Assembly: GCF_014647875.1 (NCBI RefSeq)
Contig: NZ_BMQA01000020.1
Coordinates: forward strand, 1-64,000
Origin: Streptomyces brasiliensis
GTDB lineage: Bacteria > Actinomycetota > Actinomycetes > Streptomycetales > Streptomycetaceae
Direction: 5' to 3'
DNA length: 64,000 nucleotides
Shown here piece by piece: positions 52,483 to 61,520 of the stretch (the stretch's first letter is position 1; each line of letters opens with the position of its first letter). Both the position numbers and the translations under genes were made by a program. A model generated the notes under the pieces. That model saw only the letters and a list, made by a program, of their open reading frames with translations. It searched no databases and was not told where the DNA came from.

Positions 52483-52824
52483 CTAGAACTTCGGCGCGTT
52501 ACGGGACCGCTGCACCCGCGTGGTGCGGCGGTCCTTCGCGTTCCAGCAGGCCTTGTGCCAGTGCCGGCGGTCGTCGACGCCCGCGTGCGCGGGCCAGGCC
52601 ACCACGTGCGGGACGCCCGAGGGGATCAGCTGGTCGCAGCCCGGGCAGCGGTACGTCTTGCCCTCCGCGCTCGCGCCCGCGACATGGCGCACGCTCCACT
52701 CCTCGCCCTGCCAGCTCTCGGTCGACTGCCAGCCGCCGTAGCGGCCCGCCTGGTCGTCCTCGGCGCCCCTTCCGGACGCGGCCGAACCGTTCTGGCCCTT
52801 GGGTCGGTTGCGACGCGGGGACAC
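52483..52824 (-). CDS. Small Cys/His-rich hypothetical protein
   Basis: This 113-residue basic protein has a CPGCDQLIPSG motif and, 20-odd residues on, HWHKACWNAKDRR, a layout that could bind zinc as in HNH- or zinc-ribbon-like folds. The N-terminus is disordered and basic. Some Streptomyces homologues are, as I recall, labelled ATP/GTP-binding, but no P-loop is present. GTG at 52824 has GAGGTG just upstream; a GTG four codons earlier is the alternative. It is convergent with permease 2, four bases apart. Confidence 0.7.
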   Translation of the reverse strand: MSPRRNRPKGQNGSAASGRGAEDDQAGRYGGWQSTESWQGEEWSVRHVAGASAEGKTYRCPGCDQLIPSGVPHVVAWPAHAGVDDRRHWHKACWNAKDRRTTRVQRSRNAPKF

Positions 52825-53046
52825 GGGACACCTCACGGGGCTATACAGGATGCATGGGCTGACTCCAGCCTACGCGGCGCGTGTGGGGGTACGCGCAGAG
52901 CACCAATGCCCACAAGTCCCCCTCTGGTGCGACTCATTCTGCAGACAATCCGCAAATCCCGTCACCAGGCCGTGTCCTCGGCACGTGTCGGACGGTTATG
53001 CCCGGTGGGGGAGCTCCGTGTCGGAGCCAAGGAAGCAGGAAATGCA

Positions 53047-54075
53047 ATGCACGTAGGAAGCTTTGTGCTGGCGGCCCAGTTCCCGGGGCAGGGTCAGGGG
53101 GAGGCGTTGCACCGCGCGGTCCGCTGCACGGAAGTGGCCGAGGAGGCCGGCCTTGACACGGTCTGGCTGGCGGAGCACCACTTCGTGCCGTACGGCACGT
53201 GCCCGTCCGCGGTCACCCTGGCCGCGCTGCTGCTGGGCCGCACCCAGCGCATCCGGGTGGGCACGGCGGTCAGTGTGCTGCCCACCGCCCACCCGGTCGC
53301 CCTCGGCGAGCAGGCAGCACTGCTGCACGTGACGAGCGGCGGACGCTTCACGCTGGGTGTGGGGCGCGGCGGACCCTGGGTGGACCTGGAGGTGTTCGGC
53401 GCGGGCCTGGACGCGTACGAACGCGGGTTCCCGGAATCACTCGATCTGCTGCTGCGCTGGCTGCGCGAACCGGCCGTGTCGGCCTCGGGAGACCGGTTCT
53501 CCTTCCGTGAGGTCCCCGTCGTACCGCGCCCGTCGGAGGCGCTCACGGAGGCCCCGGGTCCCGAGGTCGTCGTGGCCTGCACCTCGCCGGCAAGCGTGCG
53601 GCTGGCCGCCGAACGCGGGCTGCCGATGCTGCTGGGGATGCACGTCGGGGACGAGGAGAAGGCCGAAATGATCGCCGTGTGGCGGCAGTTCGCGCGAGCG
53701 GCCGGGCGATCCCCGGACGAGATCCGGGGGGCGGCGCATGTCTCGGCGGGCGTCTGCCAGATCGCGGACCGGCGCACGCAAGCGGTGGAGACCCTGACGA
53801 AGGCGATGCCGGGCTGGCTCAAGTACGGCCTGGACGCCCATGTGACGGTCGACAACCGCCCGCGCGCGATGCGCGACCCGCTCGCGTACACCGAACTGCT
53901 CTGCGGACTGCACCCGGTGGGCACGCCCCGGCTGTGTGCCGACCGGCTCGCAGCCACCTCGGAGCGGACCGGCATCTCGCGCTTCGCGCTGCTCGTCGAG
54001 GGTTCGGGCGACCTGGCGGCGACGGAGGAGAACGTACGGCGGCTGGGCGCCGAGGTACTCCCCCACCTCCGCTGA
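53047..54075 (+). CDS. Luciferase-like flavin/F420-dependent oxidoreductase
   Basis: This 342-residue TIM-barrel protein of the luciferase-like monooxygenase family has AEEAGLDTVWLAEHHFVPYG, RIRVGTAVSVLPTAHPVALGEQAALL and RFTLGVGRGGPWVD. Whether it uses FMN or F420 cannot be decided from the sequence alone. ATG at 53047 with AGGA upstream begins at the family start. It is monocistronic between divergent and convergent neighbours, and no substrate is suggested by context. Confidence 0.85.
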   Translation: MHVGSFVLAAQFPGQGQGEALHRAVRCTEVAEEAGLDTVWLAEHHFVPYGTCPSAVTLAALLLGRTQRIRVGTAVSVLPTAHPVALGEQAALLHVTSGGRFTLGVGRGGPWVDLEVFGAGLDAYERGFPESLDLLLRWLREPAVSASGDRFSFREVPVVPRPSEALTEAPGPEVVVACTSPASVRLAAERGLPMLLGMHVGDEEKAEMIAVWRQFARAAGRSPDEIRGAAHVSAGVCQIADRRTQAVETLTKAMPGWLKYGLDAHVTVDNRPRAMRDPLAYTELLCGLHPVGTPRLCADRLAATSERTGISRFALLVEGSGDLAATEENVRRLGAEVLPHLR

Positions 54076-54168
54076 TGCCGGTCGACTCCCGTACCGCACG
54101 GGGAGCTTGCCGCCCCGGTACTGATCGCACCTCCCGCGTACGGAGCGGCAAGCATGCGGCTCACTGCG

Positions 54169-54561
54169 TCAGCAGTCCCTGAGCTCGGGCGACTGGTTCA
54201 GCAGCTGATTGCGCACCGAGGTGAAGCGCGCCAGCGTCTCGTCGACCGAGGCGTCCAGCGGGAACACCGCCACCCGGTGGCAGTTCTGGAAGGCCAGGCG
54301 CACACCGAAGTGCCGCTGCAGAGCGCCGCGTATGGCGTCACTGGCGAGCGCGCGCAGCAGCTGGCCCCGTGCCTGCTCGTCCGGCGGGGGCGTCTGGTTG
54401 TCGGCGAACTCTCCGCCGTCCACCTTCAGCTGGGCCACCAGGGAGCTGATCATCTCCCATGCGTAGGGCAGGGAGGTCCGGACGCAGTCGACGAAGTCTG
54501 CTTCGTCGACCTCGCCTCGCTCGGCCTGTTCGAGTAGGGCCGGTGAGACGTCGAGCGACAT
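54169..54561 (-). CDS. SCO5389-type conserved actinobacterial protein
   Basis: This 130-residue soluble acidic protein begins MSLDVSPALLEQAERGEVDEADFVDCVRTSLPYAWE and includes DEQARGQLLRALASDAIRGALQRHFGVRLAFQNCHRVAVF. It matches what I remember of the SCO5389 family of unknown function, always near nucS. ATG at 54561 has AGGAG five bases upstream; the longer open frame upstream is not coding. Divergent from nucS with a 254-bp gap. Confidence 0.75.
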   Translation of the reverse strand: MSLDVSPALLEQAERGEVDEADFVDCVRTSLPYAWEMISSLVAQLKVDGGEFADNQTPPPDEQARGQLLRALASDAIRGALQRHFGVRLAFQNCHRVAVFPLDASVDETLARFTSVRNQLLNQSPELRDC

Positions 54562-54815
54562 GGGTACTCCTCTCGCACCCCCGTACAGCAGGGGTTGGCG
54601 GACAGGTAAGGGAGTTCGCGGTGCCGGACACGCTGAGTACATATGTGGCGACCTCCCGTTTACTACCGTAGGCAACGGACCGTGACGGCACCAGGAGAAT
54701 GCGTACATGCGCCGGACCCATTGGGCACACAATCGGCCAGGGATGAACAAGAGTTTCCAGGCGATACAGGACGCGAATCGCCTCCGGTGCGGCGCGTCGA
54801 GTAGCGTTGCCGACC

Positions 54816-55487
54816 ATGCGTCTCGTCATTGCCCGGTGCTCCGTCGACTACGCCGGCCGGCTCACCGCCCATCTCCCCTCGGCCCCCCGTCTGATCCTGG
54901 TCAAGGCGGACGGAAGCGTCTCGATCCACGCGGACGACCGGGCCTACAAGCCTCTCAACTGGATGTCCCCTCCGTGCACGCTCAAGGAGGGGACGGGTGA
55001 GGAGCAGGGCGTCTGGACCGTCGTGAACAAGGCGGGCGAGAAGCTCATCATCACGATGGAGGAGGTCCTGCACGACTCCTCGCACGAACTCGGGGTGGAC
55101 CCCGGCCTGATCAAGGACGGCGTGGAAGCGCACCTGCAGGAATTGCTGGCCGATCGCATCGAGACGCTCGGCGAGGGCTACACCCTGATCCGCCGCGAGT
55201 ACATGACGGCCATCGGCCCGGTCGACATCCTGTGCCGGGACGCGGACGGCGGGACGGTCGCGGTCGAGATCAAGCGACGGGGCGAGATCGACGGCGTGGA
55301 GCAACTCACGCGCTACCTCGAGCTGTTGAACCGCGACCCGCACCTCGCCCCGGTCCGCGGCATCTTCGCGGCGCAGGAGATCAAGCCCCAGGCCCGAGTC
55401 CTCGCCACGGACCGCGGCATCGGCTGCGCGGTCCTGGACTACGACGCCCTACGAGGCATCGAGGACGACAAGCTCCGCTTGTTCTGA
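54816..55487 (+). CDS. nucS: NucS/EndoMS mismatch-specific endonuclease
   Basis: NucS performs non-canonical mismatch repair in Actinobacteria, which lack MutS/MutL. The 223-residue protein begins MRLVIARCSVDYAGRL. It has an N-terminal beta-sandwich and a RecB-like nuclease core with GPVDILCRD and VAVEIKRRGEIDG (the D...ExK catalytic set). It ends DDKLRLF, resembling the C-terminal sliding-clamp-binding motif of NucS. ATG at 54816 lies eight bases after a TAGCGT -10-like element with no Shine-Dalgarno, so it is probably leaderless. Confidence 0.93.
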   Translation: MRLVIARCSVDYAGRLTAHLPSAPRLILVKADGSVSIHADDRAYKPLNWMSPPCTLKEGTGEEQGVWTVVNKAGEKLIITMEEVLHDSSHELGVDPGLIKDGVEAHLQELLADRIETLGEGYTLIRREYMTAIGPVDILCRDADGGTVAVEIKRRGEIDGVEQLTRYLELLNRDPHLAPVRGIFAAQEIKPQARVLATDRGIGCAVLDYDALRGIEDDKLRLF

Positions 55488-55528
55488 GCCGGTTCCGGGG
55501 CCCGTTCCGGCGGTGCCGAACCGGCCTC
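55486..55528. terminator. Bidirectional hairpin between nucS and the ATPase gene
   Basis: GAGCCGGTTC and GAACCGGcCTC pair over ten positions with a one-base bulge and a 22-base loop in the 67-bp convergent gap. It is a plausible shared terminator. Confidence 0.5.
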
Positions 55529-55554
55529 AAGCCAGTCCGGCAACGCCGTTCCAC

Positions 55555-58044
55555 TCAGATCACGTCCCCGCCGGGCGAACCCGCGTCGGCGCTCTCCGGG
55601 GCGCTCGCGGAGGCGCTGGAGGCGGGGCCGCCGGCCGTGTCGGAGGTGGCCGGTTCCGTCGGTGGTTCCGAGGTCGGCGGCTCGGAGGTGGGCGGTTGCG
55701 AGGTCGGCGGCTGTGAGGTGGGCGGCTTGGACGTCGGGGGCCTGCTCGTCGGCGGCTTCGACGTGGGCGGCTTGGTCGTGGGCGACGTCGGCGGCTTGCT
55801 CGTCGGCTGCTTCGTCCCGCTCGGCGCATCCGACGGCTCGTTCCCGGTCGCCGGCGGTGTCGGATCGTCCGACGTGCCGAGCGTGCCGTCCGGGCCCGGG
55901 TCCGTCGGGCGGCTCGTCGCCGTACCCGTGTCGCCCTTGTCGTCCTTCTTCGGCGTGTCCGCCCCCAGGCTGCCGTCGTCGGCGCCCTGGCTCGCGGACG
56001 GGTTGGTGTTCACGTTGTCCGACGGGGTGTCGGTGCTGTCGTGGGACGTCATGCCGAGCGTGACCACGGTACCGAGCACCGCCGCGAGCAGCGCACCGGA
56101 GCCCGCCGCCACGAGGTTGCGTCGGGCCAGGCGCCGTACGCCGCCGCCCCGGGGCTTCTGCGGCCCGGGCTCGGACGCCGGGACCCGATGGGTCACCAGG
56201 GTGTCGAGCGGCGGCCGTACGGGCGGGAAGGCCGCCGGGATGCCGCCGGGCGGCGAGGCCGACTCGTCGTGGCGCGCGTCGGGCACCTCCTCGCCCGCGG
56301 TTGCGCCGATGCCGGGCACGCCGCCCGTCCGGTCGGAGACCAGCGCGAGGGCGCGGCGGCCGGCGGTCGTGCCGCGCTTGTCGGCGAGGGCGCCGCGCAG
56401 GCCGATGGAGGCCTCCAGTTCGGCGCGGGCCCGGTCGAGCAGTCCCTCGCAGACCGCGAGGATCCCCAACTCGTGGTGGAAGTAGGCCTGTTCGGACACG
56501 TCCCCGGCGAGCCGGGCGGCCTCGGTGCCGGAGCGCAGCGCCCGTTCCCAGGCGCTCCAGTGCAGTCCCGCGGCGAAGGCCGGCGCTGCCGCGCGGGCCA
56601 GCTGTACGGCCGTGCTCTCCTCGTCCTCGGCGGGCGGCTCGGTGACCGGCACCAGGACGGCCAGCGCGGCGAGCACGGCGAGCACGGCGTCCGCCTCGGC
56701 GCAGACCCGCTCGGGGGTGACGGAGGGGTGTCCGGCCCACCAGGTGTAGTGCTGGGCGGCGGTGCGGGCGCGGTCGGTGATGTCGTCGGCGTATCCGGCG
56801 GCCTCCAACTGCGTGAGCACACCGGCGGCGAGGCGGTAGCGCGAGCCGACCGGCGAGACGAGTCCGCAGGCGGCCAGTTCGCCCAGCGCGGCGTCCGCGT
56901 GGGTGTCGCCGACCAGGGCGGGCAGATGCGCCTGGTGCGGCACCTCGCCGCCGAGAGCGACGGCGAACCGCAGCGTGGCGCGCGCGGACGCGCTCAGCCG
57001 GGCGGCGAGCAGCGGCGCCGGCGCGGCGGCCTCGCCGAGGGACGGCAGGGGTACGTCCTCACCCTCGACGGCGTCGAAGGGCGCGTCGACGGGCAGCTCG
57101 TCCTCGAAGACGCCGTACTCGTCCACGGCGCCCCGGTTGGCCCGGAGTTGGTCGCGCTGCCGTAGCAGGGCCCCGGCCTGGACGAACCGCAGAGGCAGTC
57201 CCTCGGACTCGAACCAGAGGTCGCCGGCCCAGTTGGCCTCCTCCTCGGTGAGGACACGGCCGGCGGCACGCTCGAGCAGGTCGATGCCCGCCGCTCGCTC
57301 CAGGCCGCCCAGCAGGACCTCCTCGACGGCGGAGTCGGCGGACGGCGCCTGCACGTCCGGGGTGGCGCCGAACAGGAAGGCGCACTCGGGTGTGGCCTCG
57401 ATCAGCTCGTCGAGGGCGGCGCCGCCGAACTCGATGTCGTCGAGGACGACGACCGCGCCGATCTCCCGGACCAGCTCGAGGAGTTCGTCTCGTTCGGGCC
57501 GGTGCAGGGGCGCGTCGTGGACGGCGTAGAGGAGGTCGTACAGGACGTCGGCCGACGTGCGGTGGAAACCGGTGAGGCGGACCACGCCGTCGGGCGCGAG
57601 GTCGGAGCAGTCCTCGGCGACGAGGTCGAGGAGGGCGGTGCGGCCCGACCCGGCCGGGCCGGTGAGGCGTACGGAGCGGCCGCGGGCGAGCAGGCGTACC
57701 AGGCGCTCGCGTTCGTCCTGGCGTTCCAGCAGTGGCAGCGCCGGCTGCGCGGGACCGGGTGGTACGGGCGGCCGGGCCGCACGGGCGGCCTCGGCGCGTT
57801 CGGCGGCGCCGAACTTCTCGGGCCTGCCCGGCCGCTCGCCGGGCGGGCAGGGCTCGATCTCGCTGCCGTCTACAGGATTGACGGTCAGCAGGAGGTCGCC
57901 GGAGACGAGCTGTACCGTGCGGGCGAGCGCGGGCGTGCTCTGGGCGAAGTCGGATGCGAGCGGATCCCGGGGTGGGCGCTGGCGCGGCATGGTGCCGTCG
58001 CCTTCCTGGCCGTACTCCCCGGTTCCCCCGTTGATCGGGTCCAT
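55555..58044 (-). CDS. Large membrane-anchored P-loop ATPase with TPR-like region and Pro/Thr tail
   Basis: This is an 829-residue protein. The order is an acidic/Pro-rich N-terminus, a P-loop module with RLTGPAGSGRTALL (about 127-140, Arg where Lys is usual) and Walker B AVVVLDDIEF (about 194). A winged-helix and TPR-like helical region (to ~560) follows, then a basic stretch with one transmembrane helix (~642-664, NLVAAGSGALLAAVLGTVVTLGM). The last ~165 residues are extracytoplasmic and acidic, Gly/Thr-rich, then XPPTS pentapeptides. ATG at 58044 follows GGGGGG; GTG at 58083 is an alternative. It resembles AfsR/STAND regulators in plan, but no DNA-binding domain is clear. The function is unknown. 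Confidence 0.8.
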   Translation of the reverse strand: MDPINGGTGEYGQEGDGTMPRQRPPRDPLASDFAQSTPALARTVQLVSGDLLLTVNPVDGSEIEPCPPGERPGRPEKFGAAERAEAARAARPPVPPGPAQPALPLLERQDERERLVRLLARGRSVRLTGPAGSGRTALLDLVAEDCSDLAPDGVVRLTGFHRTSADVLYDLLYAVHDAPLHRPERDELLELVREIGAVVVLDDIEFGGAALDELIEATPECAFLFGATPDVQAPSADSAVEEVLLGGLERAAGIDLLERAAGRVLTEEEANWAGDLWFESEGLPLRFVQAGALLRQRDQLRANRGAVDEYGVFEDELPVDAPFDAVEGEDVPLPSLGEAAAPAPLLAARLSASARATLRFAVALGGEVPHQAHLPALVGDTHADAALGELAACGLVSPVGSRYRLAAGVLTQLEAAGYADDITDRARTAAQHYTWWAGHPSVTPERVCAEADAVLAVLAALAVLVPVTEPPAEDEESTAVQLARAAAPAFAAGLHWSAWERALRSGTEAARLAGDVSEQAYFHHELGILAVCEGLLDRARAELEASIGLRGALADKRGTTAGRRALALVSDRTGGVPGIGATAGEEVPDARHDESASPPGGIPAAFPPVRPPLDTLVTHRVPASEPGPQKPRGGGVRRLARRNLVAAGSGALLAAVLGTVVTLGMTSHDSTDTPSDNVNTNPSASQGADDGSLGADTPKKDDKGDTGTATSRPTDPGPDGTLGTSDDPTPPATGNEPSDAPSGTKQPTSKPPTSPTTKPPTSKPPTSRPPTSKPPTSQPPTSQPPTSEPPTSEPPTEPATSDTAGGPASSASASAPESADAGSPGGDVI
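55656..55826 (-). repeat. XPPTS pentapeptide-coding repeat
   Basis: About ten tandem 15-bp units encode PPTS preceded by Lys, Arg, Gln or Glu near the C-terminus of the large ATPase, grading from basic (KPPTS) to acidic (EPPTS). Such Pro/Thr spacers usually cross or lie along the cell wall, consistent with the preceding transmembrane helix. Confidence 0.8.
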
Positions 58045-58313
58045 AGGTTCAAGCCCCCCAAAAGCGTCGTGTGTGCCTGGCACCGGCCCCTCCCGGCCTG
58101 TTGCACACCGCGCTGTCGCTTCTGGTCCGGTCCCGCTCGAGGGTTCGCAAGGCAGCGGGCGACCGAACCCTAAACCTTCGCACAGTATCTACGACAGCCC
58201 GGGGTACCGCGCCGCCCGACACGTCACAGTCTCGTGAGGATTGCCTGCGACGTGCGCTTCGGCGACGTGCGCCCAGGTCTCCCCCGTCGCCCGGTTCACA
58301 GTTGGTCGCGCCG

Positions 58314-58637
58314 TCACACCCGGGGCAGGGACTCCACCCCGATGCCCCCCTCGATCGCCAGGATCCGGTGCAGCCGGGTGGCCACGAGCAGGCGCTGCAT
58401 CTGCGGCGGCACGCCGCGCAGCACCAGGCGGCGGCCGCAGCGGCCGGCCCGGCGATGGGCGCCCATGATCACCCCGAGTCCGGTGGCGTCCCAGGAGTCG
58501 AGTGCGGACAGATCGAGCACGAGGTCGCCGACGCCGTCGTCGACAGCCGAGTGCAGGACCGTACGGGCGTCCGCCGCGCTGCGGACGTCGAGGCGGCCCC
58601 CGACGACCAGCTCGGCGTGGTCGCCCCTGATGTACAT
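58314..58637 (-). CDS. STAS-domain anti-sigma-factor-antagonist-like protein
   Basis: This 107-residue single STAS domain has the switch region LVLDLSALDSWDATGLGVIMGAHRR, with Thr at the position usually occupied by phospho-Ser (DS/TG). ATG preceded by GGGGAG. It is upstream of, and co-directional with, the large ATPase gene (270-bp gap). It probably sequesters an anti-sigma kinase encoded elsewhere; no rsbW-like gene is in the window. Confidence 0.87.
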   Translation of the reverse strand: MYIRGDHAELVVGGRLDVRSAADARTVLHSAVDDGVGDLVLDLSALDSWDATGLGVIMGAHRRAGRCGRRLVLRGVPPQMQRLLVATRLHRILAIEGGIGVESLPRV

Positions 58638-58830
58638 ATGCGCTCCCCGTGAGTGCGGATGCGTACTCCGTGATGTCCGTTGATGCCACCTCTGACTGCG
58701 TGAAGCACCAAGAGGTTGCCGTCTGTAAGCGAACCGATACCGAATTCACCCCCGGGAGTGAAACTCCCGGGGCCTGTGCGACTTCGGTGGCAGGAAGTGA
58801 CTGAAAATCAGGCCCGGACGTGGCTGAAGA

Positions 58831-59679
58831 TCAGTACGAGTAGAAGCCCTGCCCGCTCTTGCGGCCGATGTCACCGGCGTCAACCATCCGGCGCATCAGC
58901 TCCGGCGGAGCGAACTTCTCGTCCTGCGACTCGGTGTAGATGTTGCTGGTGGCGTGCAGCAGGATGTCGACGCCGGTGAGGTCCGCCGTGGCGAGCGGGC
59001 CCATGGCGTGGCCGAAGCCCAGCTTGCAGGCGAGGTCGATGTCCTCGGCGGTCGCCACGCCCGACTCGTAGAGCTTGGTCGCCTCGACGACGAGCGCCGA
59101 GATGAGCCGGGTGGTGACGAAGCCGGCCACGTCGCGGTTCACGACGATGCAGGTCTTGCCGACGGACTCGGCGAACTCCCGCGCGGTGGCGAGGGTTTCG
59201 TCGCTGGTCTTGTAGCCGCGGACGAGTTCGACGAGTTGCATCATCGGCACCGGCGAGAAGAAGTGCACGCCCACGACGCGCTCGGGTCGCTCCGTGGCCG
59301 CCGCGATCTTGGTGATCGGGATGGCGGAGGTGTTGGAGGCGAGCACGGTGTCCTCGCGCACGAGCTTGTCAAGGGTGCGGAAGATCTCGTGCTTGACCTC
59401 GAGCTTCTCGAAGACGGCCTCGACGACGACATCGGCGTCCGCCGCGGCGTCCAGGTCCGTGGTCGCGGTGATGCGGCCGAGGGCGGCGTCGGCGTCGTGC
59501 GCCGCCAGCTTGCCCTTGCTCACGAACTTGTCGTACGACGCCTTGATGCCGTCGGTGCCACGCGCCAGCGCCTCGTCGGTGACGTCGCGCAGGACGACTT
59601 CCCAGCCCGCCTGGGCGGAGACCTGGGCGATGCCGGAACCCATGAGACCGGCGCCGATGACGGCGAGCTTCCGTGCCAC
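58831..59679 (-). CDS. 3-hydroxybutyryl-CoA dehydrogenase
   Basis: This 282-residue NAD(P)-dependent enzyme oxidises or forms 3-hydroxyacyl-CoA. The Rossmann motif is VIGAGLMGSGIAQ; SNTSAIPITKIA and the catalytic His in VGVHFFSPVPMMQLVE are intact, and the C-terminal domain ends GRKSGQGFYSY. GTG at 59679 is chosen for its GGGGAG eight bases upstream and exact match to the family start. It acts in the butyryl-CoA route together with the thiolase encoded 17 kb away. Confidence 0.93.
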   Translation of the reverse strand: MARKLAVIGAGLMGSGIAQVSAQAGWEVVLRDVTDEALARGTDGIKASYDKFVSKGKLAAHDADAALGRITATTDLDAAADADVVVEAVFEKLEVKHEIFRTLDKLVREDTVLASNTSAIPITKIAAATERPERVVGVHFFSPVPMMQLVELVRGYKTSDETLATAREFAESVGKTCIVVNRDVAGFVTTRLISALVVEATKLYESGVATAEDIDLACKLGFGHAMGPLATADLTGVDILLHATSNIYTESQDEKFAPPELMRRMVDAGDIGRKSGQGFYSY

Positions 59680-59861
59680 TGTGCGACTCCCCTTTGAAAC
59701 GCTGACAGGCTGTTCCTGTATGTCACTCGCGGACACTAGCGTTCGTGAGGCGTCGTGTAAGGGGTTAGTAACGCGTGTCACGTCTCACGGGGTGAGACGC
59801 CCGTCACGCCCTCGACTCCTTGCGGCGCGGCGCAGGTTGGCCGGTCGCTTGCGACCACCGG

Positions 59862-60299
59862 TCAGTGGGTGTCCGGCCGGGTGCGGGCCCTTCCGTGCAG
59901 CAGGAGGTAGAAGGTGTACAGCGACTCCTGCGGGCCGCCCGCCTCGAAGCGGTTGACCACCTTGCCGAGGGGGTTCCAGACCCGCCCGTCCGGCATGCGC
60001 ACCCCGACGGGCCGGCCGAAATAGGCGCGCTGACCGGCGTCGAAGTCGACCCACACGGCGCCCGCGCGGCGCACGAGGACCTCACCTACGTAGGTACCGA
60101 GCCCGAAGAGCGTCTCGCGCGCCCGCTCGGGCCGGGCGCCACCCTTGCGCAGGCCGTCGATCAGGAAGTCCACGACGCGCAGACTCGCCACGGAGTAGTC
60201 GAGCGGCAGCCTGTTGCGTGCGGTGACTCGTGCCACGAACGCAGCGGCGTACGACCGCATCTCCCGTGCACACGGCTCCCGTTGCTCCACCTCGGCCAT
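59862..60299 (-). CDS. Hypothetical protein
   Basis: This 145-residue soluble protein begins MAEVEQREPCAREMRSYAAAFVARVTARNRLPLDYSVASLRVVDFLID and ends with a stretch rich in aromatic residues (YTFYLLLHGR). It reads like a small globular domain (ETLFGLGTYVGEVLVRRAGAVWVDFD). ATG at 60299 follows a G-rich run; the longer upstream frame is weaker. No family was recognised. Confidence 0.65.
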   Translation of the reverse strand: MAEVEQREPCAREMRSYAAAFVARVTARNRLPLDYSVASLRVVDFLIDGLRKGGARPERARETLFGLGTYVGEVLVRRAGAVWVDFDAGQRAYFGRPVGVRMPDGRVWNPLGKVVNRFEAGGPQESLYTFYLLLHGRARTRPDTH

Positions 60300-60468
60300 G
60301 GGCCCCCACCCCTGTCGCGCGGTTGCGGGGCCCCGGCGGAACCCCCTGAGAACCAGCGGGCCGGGCCTCAGGAACAACACGGGTAACGGGCGAGCCTAAT
60401 CTCACACAGTGAAGTCTCAGCTGTCGTGCAACCTTTTGACGTGTCGCTTGTCGGGGAGGTCGACAGGG

Positions 60469-61380
60469 TCACCGCGCGCCCTCGGGCAGGGCCACGGCGC
60501 CGGTGAACACGCCGCGGTTGTCGGCGCGCACCTCCTGGCTCATCGTGATGTCGCCGCCCTGGAACGGGACGAGGAACGTGAAGGCGTACCGGTGCGAGGT
60601 GAGCCGGTATCCGTGGGCCGCGTCCAGGTCCCAGGTCTCGGTGAAGCTCTGAAGAGTGATCCGGCCGTCGGTGGCCGTCACACCGGCCTTCCGCAGCTGA
60701 TCGAGCGTGGGCTCCACCTCCCGGACCGCCCGCTCGAGCGCGGGGCGCGTCCGGGCGGCGGACAACTGCCAGCCGGAGGCGGTGACTTGAAGCCGTACGG
60801 TGCCGCCCGTACGACTCACCTCGGCGCTCTTGGCGTACGCCGCGAAGGCGTCCAGCTCGGCGACGGGATCCTCCACGTCGTCGGCGATGGCGGTGTCGGA
60901 CAACGGCCCCTTCTTCCAGGCCCCGGCGCCCTGCTTCACGTACCCGGTCCCGCCGACGACGTACACCAGCTCCTGCTCGCGCTCGCCCTTGCTGCTGGTG
61001 ATCGTGCCGGTCTGCTCGAGCGCCATGGGGGCGGTGGTGCGGTGGACGGTGCCGCTGTACGTGGCGGCGGTGGGCGCCTGCCCGCGCATGGCGACGGACT
61101 CGCTGCCGCGCATGGCGAAGGTCCACCCCTTCTCGCCGCGCATGCCCTGCCGGGCCCGGGCGACGAACTGCGCGGCGGTCCTCGGCTGCGGGGCGGGCCT
61201 GGCCTTCGCGTCGGAGTGCGGCGTACGGCCGTCGGTCGCGCTCTGCGCCGATTCGTGCGGCCGGGTCGGCTTCTCCTTCCCGGCGTGCGAGGAACATCCG
61301 GACAGGGCCACGGCGGCGGCGACGGACACGGCCACCACGGTGTGGGGCCTGCTCGGGCGGAGACGAATTCCGGACGACAA
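60469..61380 (-). CDS. LolA/LppX-like lipoprotein
   Basis: This 303-residue lipoprotein has the signal core VVAVSVAAAVALSGC with the lipobox LSGC, a Lys/Pro/Ser-rich linker and a domain running from AAQFVARARQGMRG to VFTGAVALPEG. That domain looks like the LppX/LprAFG fold that carries lipids or lipoglycans. TTG at 61380 has AAGGG seven bases upstream; GTG at 61410 is the alternative. It is divergent from the cobalamin adenosyltransferase. The function is inferred only from the fold. Confidence 0.68.
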   Translation of the reverse strand: MSSGIRLRPSRPHTVVAVSVAAAVALSGCSSHAGKEKPTRPHESAQSATDGRTPHSDAKARPAPQPRTAAQFVARARQGMRGEKGWTFAMRGSESVAMRGQAPTAATYSGTVHRTTAPMALEQTGTITSSKGEREQELVYVVGGTGYVKQGAGAWKKGPLSDTAIADDVEDPVAELDAFAAYAKSAEVSRTGGTVRLQVTASGWQLSAARTRPALERAVREVEPTLDQLRKAGVTATDGRITLQSFTETWDLDAAHGYRLTSHRYAFTFLVPFQGGDITMSQEVRADNRGVFTGAVALPEGAR

Positions 61381-61520
61381 GGAACAACCCTTCGGGTCGG
61401 GCAGGGGCACGATCGCGGCGGTTATACCTCAGCCGCGAAGGCGGCGGCGAGCGAGCGGACAATCCAGACGAACGGGTCGCCGACCGACCCGGTGAGCGAG
61501 GCTGCTCTTAGGCTGGTGAC

